This document shows positions 54,524-63,779 of a stretch of 64,000 nt of DNA, in pieces. The DNA lies in contig NZ_KE384018.1 of assembly GCF_000423445.1 (NCBI RefSeq), positions 62,001 to 126,000 on the forward strand, read 5' to 3'. This DNA comes from Acidipropionibacterium thoenii DSM 20276 (GTDB taxonomy: Bacteria; Actinomycetota; Actinomycetes; Propionibacteriales; Propionibacteriaceae). A program made the position numbers and the translations under genes. Each line of letters begins with the position of its first letter. Positions within the stretch are counted from its first letter, which is position 1. The notes beneath the pieces are model-generated. The model searched no databases and had not been told where the DNA came from. It saw only the letters and a list, made by a program, of their open reading frames with translations.

Positions 54524-56782
54524 GTGGCCGACACTGTAGAAAATGCCCGCAACACCCCAGACCTCGACCAGCCCTGGGCTGAGCTGGGGCTGGCTGAGGA
54601 TGAATACCGCAGCATCCGTGAGATCCTGGGGCGCCGCCCAACCGGCGGCGAGCTGGCGATGTACTCGGTGATGTGGTCGGAGCACTGCTCCTACAAATCC
54701 TCGAAGATCTACCTCAAGAAGTTCGCCGCGCTGCCCCAGACCACCCCCCGCGGCCCGCTGCTGGCAGGTATCGGCGACAACGCAGGGGTGGTGGACATCG
54801 GCAACGGGTTGGCAGTGACCTTCAAGGCCGAGTCCCACAACCACCCCTCCTATGTGGAGCCTCATCAGGGGGCGGCCACCGGCGTCGGCGGCATCGTGCG
54901 GGACATCATGGCGATGGGAGCCCGTCCGATCGGCGTCATGAACGCACTGGGATTCGGCCCTCTGGAGGCCCCCGACACCGCTCGGGTGCTGCCCGGAGTG
55001 GTCTCGGGGATCGGCGACTACGGCAACTGCCTCGGGCTGCCGACGATCGGCGGGCAGACCCTGTTCGACCCCACCTTCTACGGCAATCCGCTGGTGAACG
55101 CGCTGTGCGTGGGCCTGCTGCGCCACGAGGACCTGCAGTTCGCCAAGGCCTCCGGTGAGGGCAATCTGGTCATCCTGTTCGGCGCGGCCACCGGCGGCGA
55201 CGGCATCGGCGGGGCCTCCATCCTGGCCTCGGAGTCCTTCGAGGCGGCGGGGGAGTCCAAGCGGCCCAGCGTCCAGGTCGGCGACCCGTTCATGGAGAAG
55301 CTGCTCATCGAGTGCACCCTCGACCTGTTCAATGCCGGGGTCTGCGAGGCGCTCCAGGACTTCGGCGCAGCCGGGATCTCCTGCGCCACCTCCGAGCTGG
55401 CCAGCGCCGGCGACGGCGGGATGCATGTCGAGCTGGACCTGGTGCCGCTGCGCGACCCGAACCTGGCTCCCGAGGAGATCCTGATGAGCGAGTCCCAGGA
55501 GCGGATGGCGGCGGTCGTCACCCCCGCCAACCTGGCCCGGTTCATGGAGATCTGCGAGCACTGGGAGGTCCAGGCGACCGTCATCGGCGAGGTCACCGAG
55601 GACGACCGACTCATCATCGACTGGCACGGCGAGAGGATCGTCGACGTCGACCCGCACACCGTGGCCCATGACTCCCCGGAGTTGCACATGCCGGTGGCCC
55701 GGCCCGACTGGATCGACCCGCTCAACGCCGATCACGCCAACAACCTGCCTCGATCCAATGACGGCGCTGCCCTGGCGGGCCAGATGGTGGCGCTGGCCGG
55801 TTCGTCGAATCTGTGCGACAAGTCCTGGATCACCGATCAGTACGACCGCTTCGTGCGCGGCAACACGGTGCTCGCCCAGCCCGCCGATGCCGGGATAATC
55901 CGCGTCGACGAGCAGACCGGGCTGGGAATCGCGCTGTCCCTGGACGCCAACCCGCGCTACACCATGCTCAACCCCTACCTGGGTGCTCAGCTGGCGCTGG
56001 CGGAGTCCTTCCGCAATGTCGCCGTCACCGGGGCGACGCCGGTCGCGATCACCGACTGCCTCAACTACGGCTCGCCCTACGACCCGAATGTGATGTGGCA
56101 GTTCTCCGAGACCATCCTCGGCCTGGTCGATGGCTGCCGGGAGCTCGGCGTCCCGGTCACCGGGGGCAATGTCAGCCTGCACAACCGCACCGGCGAGCAG
56201 TCGATCCGGCCCACCCCGCTGGTGGGGATGCTCGGCATCATCGACGACGTGCGGACCCGGATCCCGACCGGTTTCGCCCACTCCGGAGACGCCGTGCTGC
56301 TGCTCGGCGAGACGAAGTTCGAGCTGGGCGGGTCGGCCTGGGAGGACGTCGTCCACGACGGCCACCTCGGCGGGATGCCCCCGATGCCCAACCTGCCCGC
56401 CGAGAAGGCGCTCGGACAGGTGCTGGCCGCCGCAGCGGCCGACGGACTGCTCAGCTCCGCCCACGACCTGTCCGAGGGAGGACTGTCCCAGGCTCTGGTG
56501 GAGGCCTGCCTCGATCACGGCATCGGCGTCAGTCTCACCCTTCCCGAGGGGGAGCCCGCGGTGACGCTGTTCTCCGAGAGCCCGGCCCGCGCCCTGGTGT
56601 CCCTGTCGGGGGCCGACTACCAGCGGTTCACCGACCTGTGCGCCGAGCACGGGGTGCCGGTTGCCCGGCTGGGCGAGGTGGTCGACTCCGGGGAGATCGA
56701 GATCCAGGATCTGCTCAGCCTCGACCTCGCCACTCTGCGCAAGACCTGGCAGGCGCCGATCCCGGCAGCCATGGAGATCTGA
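54524..56782 (+). CDS. purL: FGAM synthetase II, small-type PurL
   Basis: 752-aa PurL of the three-component system (with PurS and PurQ). Motifs: [30 protein letters not shown] (ATP/Mg site), [20 protein letters not shown] and [12 protein letters not shown]. It lacks the glutaminase domain of large PurL, consistent with separate purQ and purS in the window. It starts at GTG 54524 after a -10 box. It is separated from purQ by about 24 kb. Confidence 0.97.
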   Translation: MADTVENARNTPDLDQPWAELGLAEDEYRSIREILGRRPTGGELAMYSVMWSEHCSYKSSKIYLKKFAALPQTTPRGPLLAGIGDNAGVVDIGNGLAVTFKAESHNHPSYVEPHQGAATGVGGIVRDIMAMGARPIGVMNALGFGPLEAPDTARVLPGVVSGIGDYGNCLGLPTIGGQTLFDPTFYGNPLVNALCVGLLRHEDLQFAKASGEGNLVILFGAATGGDGIGGASILASESFEAAGESKRPSVQVGDPFMEKLLIECTLDLFNAGVCEALQDFGAAGISCATSELASAGDGGMHVELDLVPLRDPNLAPEEILMSESQERMAAVVTPANLARFMEICEHWEVQATVIGEVTEDDRLIIDWHGERIVDVDPHTVAHDSPELHMPVARPDWIDPLNADHANNLPRSNDGAALAGQMVALAGSSNLCDKSWITDQYDRFVRGNTVLAQPADAGIIRVDEQTGLGIALSLDANPRYTMLNPYLGAQLALAESFRNVAVTGATPVAITDCLNYGSPYDPNVMWQFSETILGLVDGCRELGVPVTGGNVSLHNRTGEQSIRPTPLVGMLGIIDDVRTRIPTGFAHSGDAVLLLGETKFELGGSAWEDVVHDGHLGGMPPMPNLPAEKALGQVLAAAAADGLLSSAHDLSEGGLSQALVEACLDHGIGVSLTLPEGEPAVTLFSESPARALVSLSGADYQRFTDLCAEHGVPVARLGEVVDSGEIEIQDLLSLDLATLRKTWQAPIPAAMEI

Positions 56783-56831
56783 GTCGACGGTTCCGGTACT
56801 CGTCGGGAACTGGTCATGGACAGTTATCGGG

Positions 56832-56855
56832 ATTGAGTCCTCAATAATCTAGAGT
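56832..56855 (+). promoter_or_regulatory. norB promoter: palindromic operator plus -10 (TAGAGT)
   Basis: Palindrome ATTGAG-TC-CTCAAT (56832-56845) just upstream of TAGAGT (56850-56855), which is 7 nt before ATG 56863. A dyad between -35 and -10 is the expected place for a repressor such as an NO sensor (inference). Confidence 0.5.
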
Positions 56856-56862
56856 CCTGCCC

Positions 56863-59232
56863 ATGACCAGAACTTCGAAGGCGCGCTCGCAGGACACACC
56901 GCAGCGCCGGCCGATGGTGGTGGGCAAGGGCTGGGTGCAGGGCGTGGTCCTGGTGATGCTCTTCGGCTTCACCATCATGGGGGCCGTCACATGGAGCACC
57001 TACACCGACTCCATGCCGATTCCCCAGAAAGTCACCACCACGTCCGGCCAGGAGCTGTTCAGCCAGGCCGACATCACCGCTGGACAGGTGATCTTCCAGA
57101 ACCGTGGCCTGATGGAGTACGGCTCGATCGTCGGTCACGGCGGCTACCTCGGCCCCGACTTCACCGCCGACTACCTGCGGCGGGCGGCCGACCACACCCT
57201 CCAGCTGCGCCAGAAGTCCGGCGTCCACGACCCGACCGAGGCCAACAAGGCCGACTGGCGGACCAACCGGTACGACGAGAAGACCGGGGTCCTCGTGTTC
57301 TCCCCGGAACAGGCCTCCGCCTACTCCTACCTGGTCGGCTACTACACCGACTACTTCGGCAAGAACTCCCACAACCTGGGCCTGCTCGCCGACAACATCA
57401 CCGACCCGGTGCAGGCCAAGCAGCTCACCAGCTTCTTCGCCTGGACCGCCTGGGCGGCGGCTGCCAACCGGCCCGGCCACGACTACTCCTACACCAACAA
57501 CTGGCCCTCCGAGTCGCGGGTGAACAACGGGCCGACAGCCGACATGGTGCTGTGGTCGGCACTGTCGCTCATCGTCCTGATCGGCGGCACCGGCATCATG
57601 TTCGCGATCTACGGCCGATGGAGCCGGAAGATCGGCTGGCACGAGTCCGAGGTGCCGACGCTGTCGTTCATCCGACCGCGCGATGTCGGCCTGACGAAGT
57701 CCCAGCGGGTCTGCTCCTGGTTCTTCCTGGTGATCGCCGCGCTCTTCCTGATGCAGACGATCTGCGGGGCAGCCGCCGAGCACTACCGCTCCGATCTCAC
57801 CAGCTTCTTCGGTTTCGACCTGGCCAGCTGGTTCCCTTACAACCTGGCCCGCACCTGGCACGTCCAGCTCTCCCTGTTCTGGACGGCAGCGGCCTTCCTG
57901 GCCGGTGGCATCTTCCTGGCGCCGTTCATCTCCGGTCGCGAGCCCAGGCACCAGGGCCGGTGGGCCGGGGTACTGCTCGGCGCAGTGGCCATCGTCGTCT
58001 TCGGCTCCCTGGCGGCCGAGATGCTGTCCATCTACGGGGTGTCCTGGGCGCGCGGCCCGCTCTTCGGCCAGCAGTGGGAGTACCTCGACCTGCCCAGAGT
58101 GTTCCAGACCCTGCTGACGGTCGGGATGTTCCTGTGGGTGTTCATCATCTGGAGGTCGATCCGCGGCCGCCTCAAGGGGGAGTCGCGCGGCAACATGCCC
58201 TGGGTCTTCTTCTTCTCGGCGCTGTCGATCCCGATGTTCTACGCGGTCGGTCAGCTCGCCAGCTCCGGCACCCACCTGTCGGTGGCGGAGTTCTGGCGGT
58301 TCTGGGTGGTCCACCTGTGGGTGGAGGACTTCCTCGAGCTGTTCACCACCGTCCTGGTCGCCTACATCTTCGTGATGCTCGGCGTGGTCCGGGAGAAGGT
58401 GGCCCTGGCCATCATCTACATGGACGTCATCCTGTACTCGGCCGGCGGGGTGCTGGGCACCATGCACCACCTGTACTTCTCGGGCACACCCAGCTCGAGC
58501 ATGGCGGTCGGCGCCTTCTTCTCGGCGGCCGAGGTGATCCCGCTGACCTTCCTCACCGTGGAGGCCTGGGCCTTCATGCAGCTGGGAGCACGACAGGAGT
58601 CCCGGTCGAGGACCCCCTTCCCGCACCGCTGGTGCGTGATGTTCCTGGTCGCGGTCGGCTTCTGGAACTTCGTCGGGGCCGGCGTCTTCGGGTTCATCAT
58701 CAACCTGCCGATCGTGTCCTACTACGAGATCGGCACCGCGCTCACCGCCAACCACGCCCACGGCGCCATGATGGGCGTCTACGGGATGCTCGCCCTGGCG
58801 CTGGGGATGTTCGCGCTGAGGTACCTGATCCCCGAGGAGAAGTGGAACGACCGGCTCGCCAAGATCTCCTTCTGGTCGACCAACATCGGCCTGGTCTGGA
58901 TGGTCTTCGTGACCCTGCTCCCGCTCGGCCTGCTGCAGCTCTACCACGCAGTCGGTGCCGGGTACTTCGAGGCCCGTTCCCTCAACTACATCACCGATCA
59001 CCGCAACTCGGTCCTGGAGTGGATGCGGATGCCCGGGGACATCATCTTCATCGTGGGCGGCGTCCTGCCGTTCCTGTGGATAGCCTTCCAGGGCTGGCGG
59101 TACCGCAATCACGGCAAGACCGTCGACGAGCTGCCGGTGGAGAGCCTGTTCACCGTCGACAAGCCCGAGGGCGGACCGGCCGGACCGGTGGCCGATCCGG
59201 CTCCGACCGGTCCCGGCGGGGCGCAGTCATGA
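56863..59232 (+). CDS. norB: Quinol-dependent nitric oxide reductase (qNOR)
   Basis: 789-aa single-chain quinol:NO oxidoreductase that reduces 2 NO to N2O at the membrane. After the first helix comes an extracytoplasmic domain (about 45-220; QVIFQNRGLMEYGSIVGHGGYLG), then about 13 more helices of the heme-copper oxidase fold. Conserved histidines: His333 (TWHVQL), His535/536 (MHHLYFSG), His631 and His633 (NHAHGAMMG). HLWVEDFLELF holds the conserved Glu. The C-terminal tail is Gly/Pro-rich. It heads a three-gene overlapping operon and is likely for NO detoxification or denitrification; no nitrite reductase gene is in the window. Confidence 0.94.
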   Translation: MTRTSKARSQDTPQRRPMVVGKGWVQGVVLVMLFGFTIMGAVTWSTYTDSMPIPQKVTTTSGQELFSQADITAGQVIFQNRGLMEYGSIVGHGGYLGPDFTADYLRRAADHTLQLRQKSGVHDPTEANKADWRTNRYDEKTGVLVFSPEQASAYSYLVGYYTDYFGKNSHNLGLLADNITDPVQAKQLTSFFAWTAWAAAANRPGHDYSYTNNWPSESRVNNGPTADMVLWSALSLIVLIGGTGIMFAIYGRWSRKIGWHESEVPTLSFIRPRDVGLTKSQRVCSWFFLVIAALFLMQTICGAAAEHYRSDLTSFFGFDLASWFPYNLARTWHVQLSLFWTAAAFLAGGIFLAPFISGREPRHQGRWAGVLLGAVAIVVFGSLAAEMLSIYGVSWARGPLFGQQWEYLDLPRVFQTLLTVGMFLWVFIIWRSIRGRLKGESRGNMPWVFFFSALSIPMFYAVGQLASSGTHLSVAEFWRFWVVHLWVEDFLELFTTVLVAYIFVMLGVVREKVALAIIYMDVILYSAGGVLGTMHHLYFSGTPSSSMAVGAFFSAAEVIPLTFLTVEAWAFMQLGARQESRSRTPFPHRWCVMFLVAVGFWNFVGAGVFGFIINLPIVSYYEIGTALTANHAHGAMMGVYGMLALALGMFALRYLIPEEKWNDRLAKISFWSTNIGLVWMVFVTLLPLGLLQLYHAVGAGYFEARSLNYITDHRNSVLEWMRMPGDIIFIVGGVLPFLWIAFQGWRYRNHGKTVDELPVESLFTVDKPEGGPAGPVADPAPTGPGGAQS

Positions 59233-59972
59233 CCGCTCCGGTCCAGATCTTCCTGGTGTGCGGCTACGCCGTCCTGCTCATCGCGGTGGCCTGGCTGCTC
59301 GATCTGTTCGGACGGCGCAGCGCCAGGCGCTCCCGGGAGTGGAAGACGGCCAATTTCGTCTTTCACGACTCCCACGGCGCCTGGAAGTGCCACGAGGACC
59401 ACTGGCTGTGGCCGGCCAGTTTCGACCCGGTCAAACGAGTGATCCGATACCGCGGTCAGCACGAGATCTGTGGACGCTGCCCGGTCAAGGACTCCTGCGC
59501 ACCGGGGGTCAGCGCCAGGGAGATCACCGCTCCGGTGGATCCCTGGCCCTACTCGGAGGCCGGCACCTTCCACCGCGGCATGAGCCTGTGCATCCTGATC
59601 GCCGGGCTCGCGCTGCCGGCCGGGATGCTCCTGATGGCCCGCACCACCGCCGAGTACGTGGCCCTGCTGGCGACCATCGCGGTGGTGGGGCTGGCCGCCT
59701 GGCCGATGGTCAGATCGTTGCGGACCCGTCCCGTCGACATCCCCGATGAGATCCCGATCGAGTCCTCGGTGCCGTTGGACGCCGGCTTCGACGAGATTCC
59801 CGGGCCGCGCTCGCGGGCGGTGACCCGAGGGGTGCACGGGCAGCCGCTCACCGACCGTGCCTCCGACGAGGCCGAGCAGTTGATCAGGCGCTACAGCTCG
59901 CGGTGGTCCACCGGGAGTACTCGACAGGGTGGCTCCCGGGCCACCCGGACACGGATCGGAGGCCCGCGATGA
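59229..59972 (+). CDS. Membrane protein with WhiB-like four-cysteine motif, NO-reductase operon
   Basis: 247-aa protein, not a recognised family. Helix 1 (about 5-26) is followed by RRSARRSREWK, a cytoplasmic loop (28-117), helices 2 and 3 (about 118-138 and 143-163), and an acidic then Arg-rich tail. The loop carries Cys54, Cys81, Cys84 and Cys90 (WKCHEDHWLWP ... ICGRCPVKDSC), i.e. C-X26-C-X2-C-X5-C. CxxC-P-V-[KR]-xx-C is the hallmark of WhiB-type [4Fe-4S] proteins, which react with NO. The ATG overlaps the norB stop (ATGA) and its own stop overlaps the slipin start. A role as NO sensor or electron donor for qNOR is inference. Confidence 0.75.
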   Translation: MTAPVQIFLVCGYAVLLIAVAWLLDLFGRRSARRSREWKTANFVFHDSHGAWKCHEDHWLWPASFDPVKRVIRYRGQHEICGRCPVKDSCAPGVSAREITAPVDPWPYSEAGTFHRGMSLCILIAGLALPAGMLLMARTTAEYVALLATIAVVGLAAWPMVRSLRTRPVDIPDEIPIESSVPLDAGFDEIPGPRSRAVTRGVHGQPLTDRASDEAEQLIRRYSSRWSTGSTRQGGSRATRTRIGGPR

Positions 59973-60772
59973 ATCACACGGAATGGCTGTTCACCACCAT
60001 CGCCCTGGTGGTGCTGGTGGTCGGGATACTGGTGACCTGCCTGAAGATCATCCCCGAGTACGAGCGTGCCGTGGTGTTCCGGCTCGGCAGACTGCGGCCC
60101 CTGCACGGGGCAGGGCTGGTCTTCATCGTCCCCGGTCTGGACAAGCTGGTCCGGGTCGACACCCGGACCGTCACCCTGACCATCCCGCCCCAGGAGATCA
60201 TCACCCAGGACAATGTTCCGGCCAGGGTGAATGCGGTGGTCCTGTTCAACGTCACCGACTCCCGGGACGCCGTGATGAATGTCGAGAACTACGCGGTGGC
60301 GACCAGTCAGATCGCTCAGACCACCCTGCGGAGCGTGCTCGGACGGGCGGACCTGGACACTCTCCTGGCCCATCGCGAGCAGCTCAACCACGATCTGCGC
60401 GAGATCATCGAGGTTCAGACCAGGCCCTGGGGGGTCGACGTCTCGGTGGTGGAGATCAAGGACGTCGAGATCCCCGAGGCGATGCAGCGAGCGATGGCCC
60501 GCCAGGCCGAGGCCGAGCGCGAGAGGCGCGCCAAGGTGATCAATGCCCGCGGTGAGCTCCAGGCCTCCGGGGAGCTCAAGCAGGCTGCCGATGTGCTCTC
60601 CCAGAGCCCGGCCTCGCTGCAGTTGCGCTATCTCCAGACCCTGTTGGAACTCGGGGCCGACCAGAACTCCACGGTGGTCTTCCCGCTGCCGATGGACATC
60701 ATCACTCCGCTGCTGAACGCGATGGGAGGAGATCGCAGGTCCGCAGAGCCCACCGGCGACCAGGCTCACTGA
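59969..60772 (+). CDS. SPFH/Band-7 protein (slipin)
   Basis: 267-aa stomatin-like protein. One N-terminal membrane helix (TIALVVLVVGILVTCLKII) precedes the SPFH domain (YERAVVFRLGRL...GAGLVFIVPGLDKLVRVD) and a coiled coil (ARQAEAERERRAKVINARGE). Slipins form oligomeric membrane scaffolds. Its ATG overlaps the stop of the preceding gene, so it is co-translated with norB and may organise the NO-reductase complex (inference). Confidence 0.9.
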   Translation: MNHTEWLFTTIALVVLVVGILVTCLKIIPEYERAVVFRLGRLRPLHGAGLVFIVPGLDKLVRVDTRTVTLTIPPQEIITQDNVPARVNAVVLFNVTDSRDAVMNVENYAVATSQIAQTTLRSVLGRADLDTLLAHREQLNHDLREIIEVQTRPWGVDVSVVEIKDVEIPEAMQRAMARQAEAERERRAKVINARGELQASGELKQAADVLSQSPASLQLRYLQTLLELGADQNSTVVFPLPMDIITPLLNAMGGDRRSAEPTGDQAH

Positions 60773-60852
60773 GCAGTAGTTTCCGACCGGCCCGGCCGGT
60801 TGCGGGTTCGGCCCGGGAAGGCTCCGGGCTCGACCGGTCGGCGGTCGGTTCC

Positions 60853-60877
60853 GGCCACCGGAGTCCTTCCGGTGGCC
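60853..60877 (+). terminator. Candidate terminator of the norB operon
   Basis: 9-bp stem GGCCACCGG/CCGGTGGCC, 7-nt loop, about 80 nt after the slipin stop and before the next promoter. Confidence 0.45.
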
Positions 60878-60896
60878 GTGGCCGAGGCCGGACTTC

Positions 60897-60902
60897 TAGG
60901 CT
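60897..60902 (+). promoter_or_regulatory. -10 element (TAGGCT) of the M20 peptidase gene
   Basis: TAGGCT, 6 nt before ATG 60909; it overlaps so closely with GTG 60903 that the latter cannot be the start of a transcript made here. Confidence 0.45.
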
Positions 60903-60908
60903 GTGGCC

Positions 60909-62249
60909 ATGAATCTTGCCGAGCACAGCAGTGAGCTGGAGGCCAGGGTCGACGCCGTGATGGAGTCGGCCGTCGAGGAGCTGACCCGGCTGGTCGCGAT
61001 CCCCTCCGTCAGCTCCCTGAACCCCGACCACGTGGTCGCCAATGCCGAGCACATCGCCGACCTTGCCTCCCGGGCAGGGGCCGCCGACGTCGCCGTGGTC
61101 ACCGAGGGCCAGGGGCTGCCCGTCGTCATCGCCCACTGGCCGGCCCCCGAGGGTGCGCCGACCGTGCTGCTCTACTCCCACGGCGACGTCCAGCCCACCG
61201 GGGACCTGTCGGCCTGGGGATCCGAGCCGTTCACCGCAACCCGCAGGGGAGACCGGCTCTACGGTCGCGGCACCGCCGACGACAAGGGCGGGGTCGCCGC
61301 TCATCTGGCGGCGATCCGCGCCCTGGGCGACCGCCCGCCGGTGGGGATCACCCTGCTCATCGAGGGGGAGGAGGAGATCGGCTCCCCGTCGATGGCCGCC
61401 ATCATCGCGGCGCACCGCAGCGAGCTGGCCGCCGACGTCATCGTCATCGCCGACTCGGTGAACTGGGAACAGGGCATCCCCTCCCTGACCACCAGCCTTC
61501 GTGGCGTCGCCGACTGCGTCGTGGAGGTGCGGACCCTGGACCACCCGCTGCACTCCGGGCAGTTCGGCGGCATCGCCCCCGACGCCCTCACCACCTTGTG
61601 CCGACTGCTGGCCACCCTCCACGACGCCCATGGCGACGTCGCCGTGGAGGGGCTGAAGTCCTTGCCCGGGCCGACCCTGGACTACCCGGAGGACCGGCTG
61701 CGCGAGGAGACCGCGATCCTGGACGGGGTGCAGTGGACCGGGACCGGCTCCCTGGTCGAGAGGATGTGGACCCGCCCCTCGGTCTCGGTGCTGGCGGTGG
61801 ATGCCACCCCGGTCGACCAGGCCATCAACATCCTGCCGGCGGTGGCCCGGGCCAAGGTGGGACTGCGCGTCGCCCCCGGCGATGACGCGGCCCAGGCGCT
61901 GGAAGCCCTCACTCGTCACCTCGAGAGCCATGTCGACTACGGCGCCCATGTCACCGTCACTCCGGGCCAGATCGGGGCCCCCGGGATCATCGAGATCACC
62001 GGTAGGGCGGCCGAGGTCGCCGACGAGGCCTTCCGGATCGCGTGGGGACGGTCGCCGGTGCGGGTCGGCTGCGGAGGGGCGATTCCGCTGGTCACCGACC
62101 TCCAGCGGGCATTCCCCGGGGCCGCAGTGCTGGTCACCGCGGTCACCGATCCCGACTCCCGGATGCACGGCATCGATGAGTCGCTGCATCTGGGAGATTT
62201 CCGCAGGGCCATCCTCACCGAGGCTCTGCTGCTCGCCGGACTGGCCTGA
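60909..62249 (+). CDS. M20-family metallo-(di)peptidase
   Basis: 446-aa dinuclear-zinc peptidase of the M20 family (dipeptidase/CNDP-like). Metal motifs: LLYSHGDVQPTGD, GRGTADDKGGVAAHL, IEGEEEIGSP, and a C-terminal His in MHGIDESLHLGDF. The middle dimerisation domain contains LDHPLHSGQFGG. It would cleave dipeptides or deacylate N-acyl amino acids. The start is ATG 60909, since the TAGGCT box is 6 nt upstream. Confidence 0.92.
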   Translation: MNLAEHSSELEARVDAVMESAVEELTRLVAIPSVSSLNPDHVVANAEHIADLASRAGAADVAVVTEGQGLPVVIAHWPAPEGAPTVLLYSHGDVQPTGDLSAWGSEPFTATRRGDRLYGRGTADDKGGVAAHLAAIRALGDRPPVGITLLIEGEEEIGSPSMAAIIAAHRSELAADVIVIADSVNWEQGIPSLTTSLRGVADCVVEVRTLDHPLHSGQFGGIAPDALTTLCRLLATLHDAHGDVAVEGLKSLPGPTLDYPEDRLREETAILDGVQWTGTGSLVERMWTRPSVSVLAVDATPVDQAINILPAVARAKVGLRVAPGDDAAQALEALTRHLESHVDYGAHVTVTPGQIGAPGIIEITGRAAEVADEAFRIAWGRSPVRVGCGGAIPLVTDLQRAFPGAAVLVTAVTDPDSRMHGIDESLHLGDFRRAILTEALLLAGLA

Positions 62250-62416
62250 CCCGGCAGGCACAAGCAGCTCCATCGCGGCGCCCCGGCGGCTCGGGAGCAG
62301 CCCTCGGGACTGTCGCCGGACACGCGGGGTAGGCTGACCTCACGCCGAAAGGCAGGGGTGGTTCGCGTCTCAGAAGGGTGGGGGGACGCGCACGACGTCA
62401 TACCCCGAGGAGCCCG

Positions 62417-63700
62417 ATGGCAGCGATCACCTACCGCAGTCTGTTCAGTCACTCCGGTGCCACCTTCGTGGCGGTCGGTTTCGTGGCCCGGCTGCCGCTC
62501 GCGATGAGCCAGCTCGGCACCATGCTGCTGGTCTCCAGTCCGCTGGTGGCCGGACACATCGGACCCGGCGGGATCGCAGCCGGGGCGCTGGCGCTGTCCA
62601 ATGCGATCGGGTCGCCCATCTTCGGCAACCTCACCGACCGCCGGGGCCAGCGCGGCCTGATGATCATCCAGGCGGTGGTCGGCGGGCTCGGGCTGATCGC
62701 CGAGGCGCTGGCTGCGATGGCCGGCGCATCCTGGCCGGTCGTCGCCGCCATCGGCGCCCTGGCCGGTTTCTTCCTTCCCCAGACCGGCACCATGGCCCGG
62801 GTCCGCTGGCGGGCGATCGGGGCGGCCCATCGCGACCTGCAGGCAGGCATTCTGGAGACCTCCTTCGCCTGGGAGGGGTCGGCCGACGAGGCCTCCTTCG
62901 CGCTGGGCCCGGCGCTGACCGGGCTACTGGCGGTGGCACTCGGCGCGATCTGGGCGATCATCACCGCCGGGATCATGCTGCTGGTCTTCGGGATCTGGTT
63001 CGCGGTCCATCCCACCGTGAGGTTGGTGACGCCCTCGCGGCCACCGCGTCGAGCCCCGGCCCGCCCCGGGCACACCGCCGACCCAGTCGTCAGTACCGAA
63101 GTGGCACCCCGCCCCGAGCCGCTGCTGACCCCGGGGGTGGCCTCCGCGATCGCCGGACTGCTGATGATCGGGGTGATCTTCGGCTCGGTGCAGGCCGGCA
63201 CCACCAGCCTGTCCACCGCCGCGGGCCGGCCCGGACTGGCAGGTCTGCTGCTGGCGGCGATGTCGGTGGGAAGTGCCACCGCGGGCCTGCTGCTGCCCCA
63301 TATCGCCCGCCGGGTCGGGCTGGTGACCCGCTGGCGGATCTTCGCCTCCGCGCTGGCCGTTCTCACCGCCCCGCTGGTGGCGGTGAACTCGCTGGGGATG
63401 CTGCTGGTCGAGCTGGTGGTCCTCGGCCTGGCCCTGGCGCCCTATCTCATCACCTTGTACTCGGTGGCGGAGCGGGCGGCCAGGCCGTCGCGGATCGGGG
63501 CGGTGATGACCCTGCTGGCGGCCACCACCAGCCTGGGGTACTCGGTGGGTACCACCATCGCGGGTCGGCTGGCCGATCAGTCGGGCCACACCGGGGCCTA
63601 CTCGGTGACGGCCGGTGCCGCGGTGATCGCCTGTCTGCTGGGGTGGCTGCTGGCCGCTCGCGTCACCCCACCGCAGTCCCAGCTGGGAACTCGACTCTGA
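62417..63700 (+). CDS. MFS transporter
   Basis: 427-aa major-facilitator protein with about 12 helices: SHSGATFVAVGFVARLPLAM, then the loop FGNLTDRRGQRGLMIIQ after helix 2 and a central loop of about 35 polar residues (RPPRRAPARPGHTADPV). Helices 10-12 are intact (ATTSLGYSVGTTIAGRLAD). GAGGAG lies 5 nt before ATG 62417. The substrate is unknown. A possible -10 (TAGGCT) stands at 62330-62335. Confidence 0.87.
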   Translation: MAAITYRSLFSHSGATFVAVGFVARLPLAMSQLGTMLLVSSPLVAGHIGPGGIAAGALALSNAIGSPIFGNLTDRRGQRGLMIIQAVVGGLGLIAEALAAMAGASWPVVAAIGALAGFFLPQTGTMARVRWRAIGAAHRDLQAGILETSFAWEGSADEASFALGPALTGLLAVALGAIWAIITAGIMLLVFGIWFAVHPTVRLVTPSRPPRRAPARPGHTADPVVSTEVAPRPEPLLTPGVASAIAGLLMIGVIFGSVQAGTTSLSTAAGRPGLAGLLLAAMSVGSATAGLLLPHIARRVGLVTRWRIFASALAVLTAPLVAVNSLGMLLVELVVLGLALAPYLITLYSVAERAARPSRIGAVMTLLAATTSLGYSVGTTIAGRLADQSGHTGAYSVTAGAAVIACLLGWLLAARVTPPQSQLGTRL

Positions 63701-63767
63701 GGCCCTTGCCGGGGCGGGCCGTGGCCATCCCCGGTGAACGGATGACAACGGCATCTGGAAGCTGGGG

Positions 63768-63773
63768 TAGCGT
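63768..63773 (+). promoter_or_regulatory. -10 element (TAGCGT) of purF
   Basis: TAGCGT, 6 nt before GTG 63780; leaderless layout. Confidence 0.45.
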
Positions 63774-63779
63774 GTCGGT

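Noticed and set aside
56832-56845. FNR/Crp-type site before norB
   Set aside because: TTGA and TCAA are separated by 4 rather than 6 nt, so the dyad is kept only as an unassigned operator.
56991-59972. 993-codon plus-strand frame running through norB
   Set aside because: Only its last 247 codons (from ATG 59229) are a gene; the earlier part is an Arg/Pro-rich out-of-frame reading of norB.
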